Positions 63,514 to 64,000 of a stretch of 64,000 bases of DNA are shown one piece after another. The position numbers and the translations under genes are program-made. The stretch covers positions 186,839-250,838 of the forward strand of contig SDOX01000128.1 in assembly GCA_004565275.1 (NCBI GenBank), read 5' to 3'. Every line of letters begins with the position of its first letter. Position 1 is the stretch's first letter. Origin of the DNA: Nannochloropsis salina CCMP1776. Lineage: Eukaryota; Sar; Eustigmatophyceae; Eustigmatales; Monodopsidaceae. The notes beneath the pieces are model-generated. The model was not told the origin of the DNA. It did not search any database and saw nothing but the letters and a program-made list of their open reading frames with translations.

Positions 63514-64000
63514 ATTTATATGAGAAATATCAGAGATGAAGTCCGCCGCCCTTGGGCCAGACAGACTGGTGCTTGGGAACCTGTAGACTGTGCGCTCCTA
63601 CACTAGCATTTACTGGTCATCACAATTTTCTTTCACAAACCCAAAGGTCCGATAAAGCAAATACATTTGTTCAAACTGCGGCAGGATGGGCCACGAGGGA
63701 CACGTATTTCCTAATAATAGCATCGCGTGCTTTGTGCCGAAGGTAGTCGAGTGGGTGTACGACCAGTAGTACGCTCAGCCGACCTCCCCACAAGAAATGA
63801 ACAAGCTTACGACTTTACAGGAATGAGCGTGCCCCTATCGTGCCTCCTTCTTTTTGAGCCGTCAACTCCTTTAACTGTGCATCCTTCAATCTGTGACGAG
63901 TGTTGTCTTTTCCAGTTTAGAATTCTGTCTTCCTCGTTCTCGGTTTGCACTTACCTCGAGGAATTGAGAGCGACCGTCGTGTGACACCGCTCGGCGCTTG
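63514..64000. other. unassigned end of window
   Basis: 487 bp upstream of DUS1. Presumably the DUS1 promoter and perhaps the start of a gene beyond the edge. A plus-strand open frame 63727-63984 has no recognisable family. Confidence 0.4.

Noticed and set aside
1-64000. Mobile elements, viral fossils, CRISPR arrays, bacterial operons
   Set aside because: No reverse transcriptase, integrase, transposase, capsid motif, long terminal or inverted repeat, or spaced direct-repeat array was recognised; intron-bearing genes rule out a bacterial source.

Overview
The window is nuclear DNA from a compact, intron-containing eukaryote. Spliceosomal introns with GT/AG borders interrupt about half of the genes. 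The content is core eukaryotic: SF3B1, eIF3 subunit L, TAF7, RRP5, VPS51, PIG-H and DUS1. Several proteins look plastid-directed: a DEAD-box helicase with a signal peptide ending in an NA|FVQ motif, a DUF3727 protein of cyanobacterial type, and a cyanobacterial-type aldo/keto reductase. Together these suggest a photosynthetic stramenopile. A eustigmatophyte of the Nannochloropsis/Microchloropsis kind fits best on gene density (about one gene per 2.8 kb) and the targeting peptides, but that is inference; no marker rRNA is present. No intact transposon, CRISPR array or rRNA was seen.

Layout. 0-9 kb: the 3' end of dapA, a five-exon aldo/keto reductase (minus), VPS51, and a PIG-H gene spread over small exons. 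9-19 kb: a DUF1275 membrane protein, a tentative three-exon small gene whose first intron carries a 14-bp minisatellite, a PDZ orphan, TAF7 (minus), and a three-exon gene for a small organellar protein with two CX3CX3C motifs. 19-31 kb: eIF3L, D-lactate dehydrogenase (minus), a uridine kinase, a TAP-like ABC half-transporter, and an AEC/PIN-like carrier with a separate signal-peptide exon. 31-40 kb: the DUF3727 protein, a Gly-rich mitochondrial-type orphan, a plastid DEAD-box helicase (minus), a tRNA-like Pol III element, and a METTL21-type methyltransferase (minus). 40-64 kb: a very large RRP5, a SET-domain methyltransferase (minus), a GT90/CAP10-like glycosyltransferase, SF3B1, a class I aminotransferase (minus), a cationic amino-acid transporter, and tRNA-dihydrouridine synthase 1 (minus).

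Architecture. Genes often sit in head-to-head pairs sharing 370-1060 bp promoters (AKR/VPS51, TAF7/Cys-rich protein, LDHD/UCK, MT/RRP5, SET/GT90, aminotransferase/transporter). They are separated by short convergent 3' gaps of 200-400 bp. A recurrent design is a very short first coding exon followed by one intron and then a long uninterrupted body (SF3B1 9 codons, eIF3L 6 codons, SET protein 28 codons, AEC carrier 26 codons). The genes do not form one pathway; themes are RNA metabolism (SF3B1, RRP5, DEAD-box, DUS1, eIF3L), plastid proteins, membrane transport and trafficking.

Exon borders were worked out by eye from splice consensus, reading phase and family conservation. Where a start depended on GTG or TTG, the first in-frame ATG or an upstream exon was used instead.
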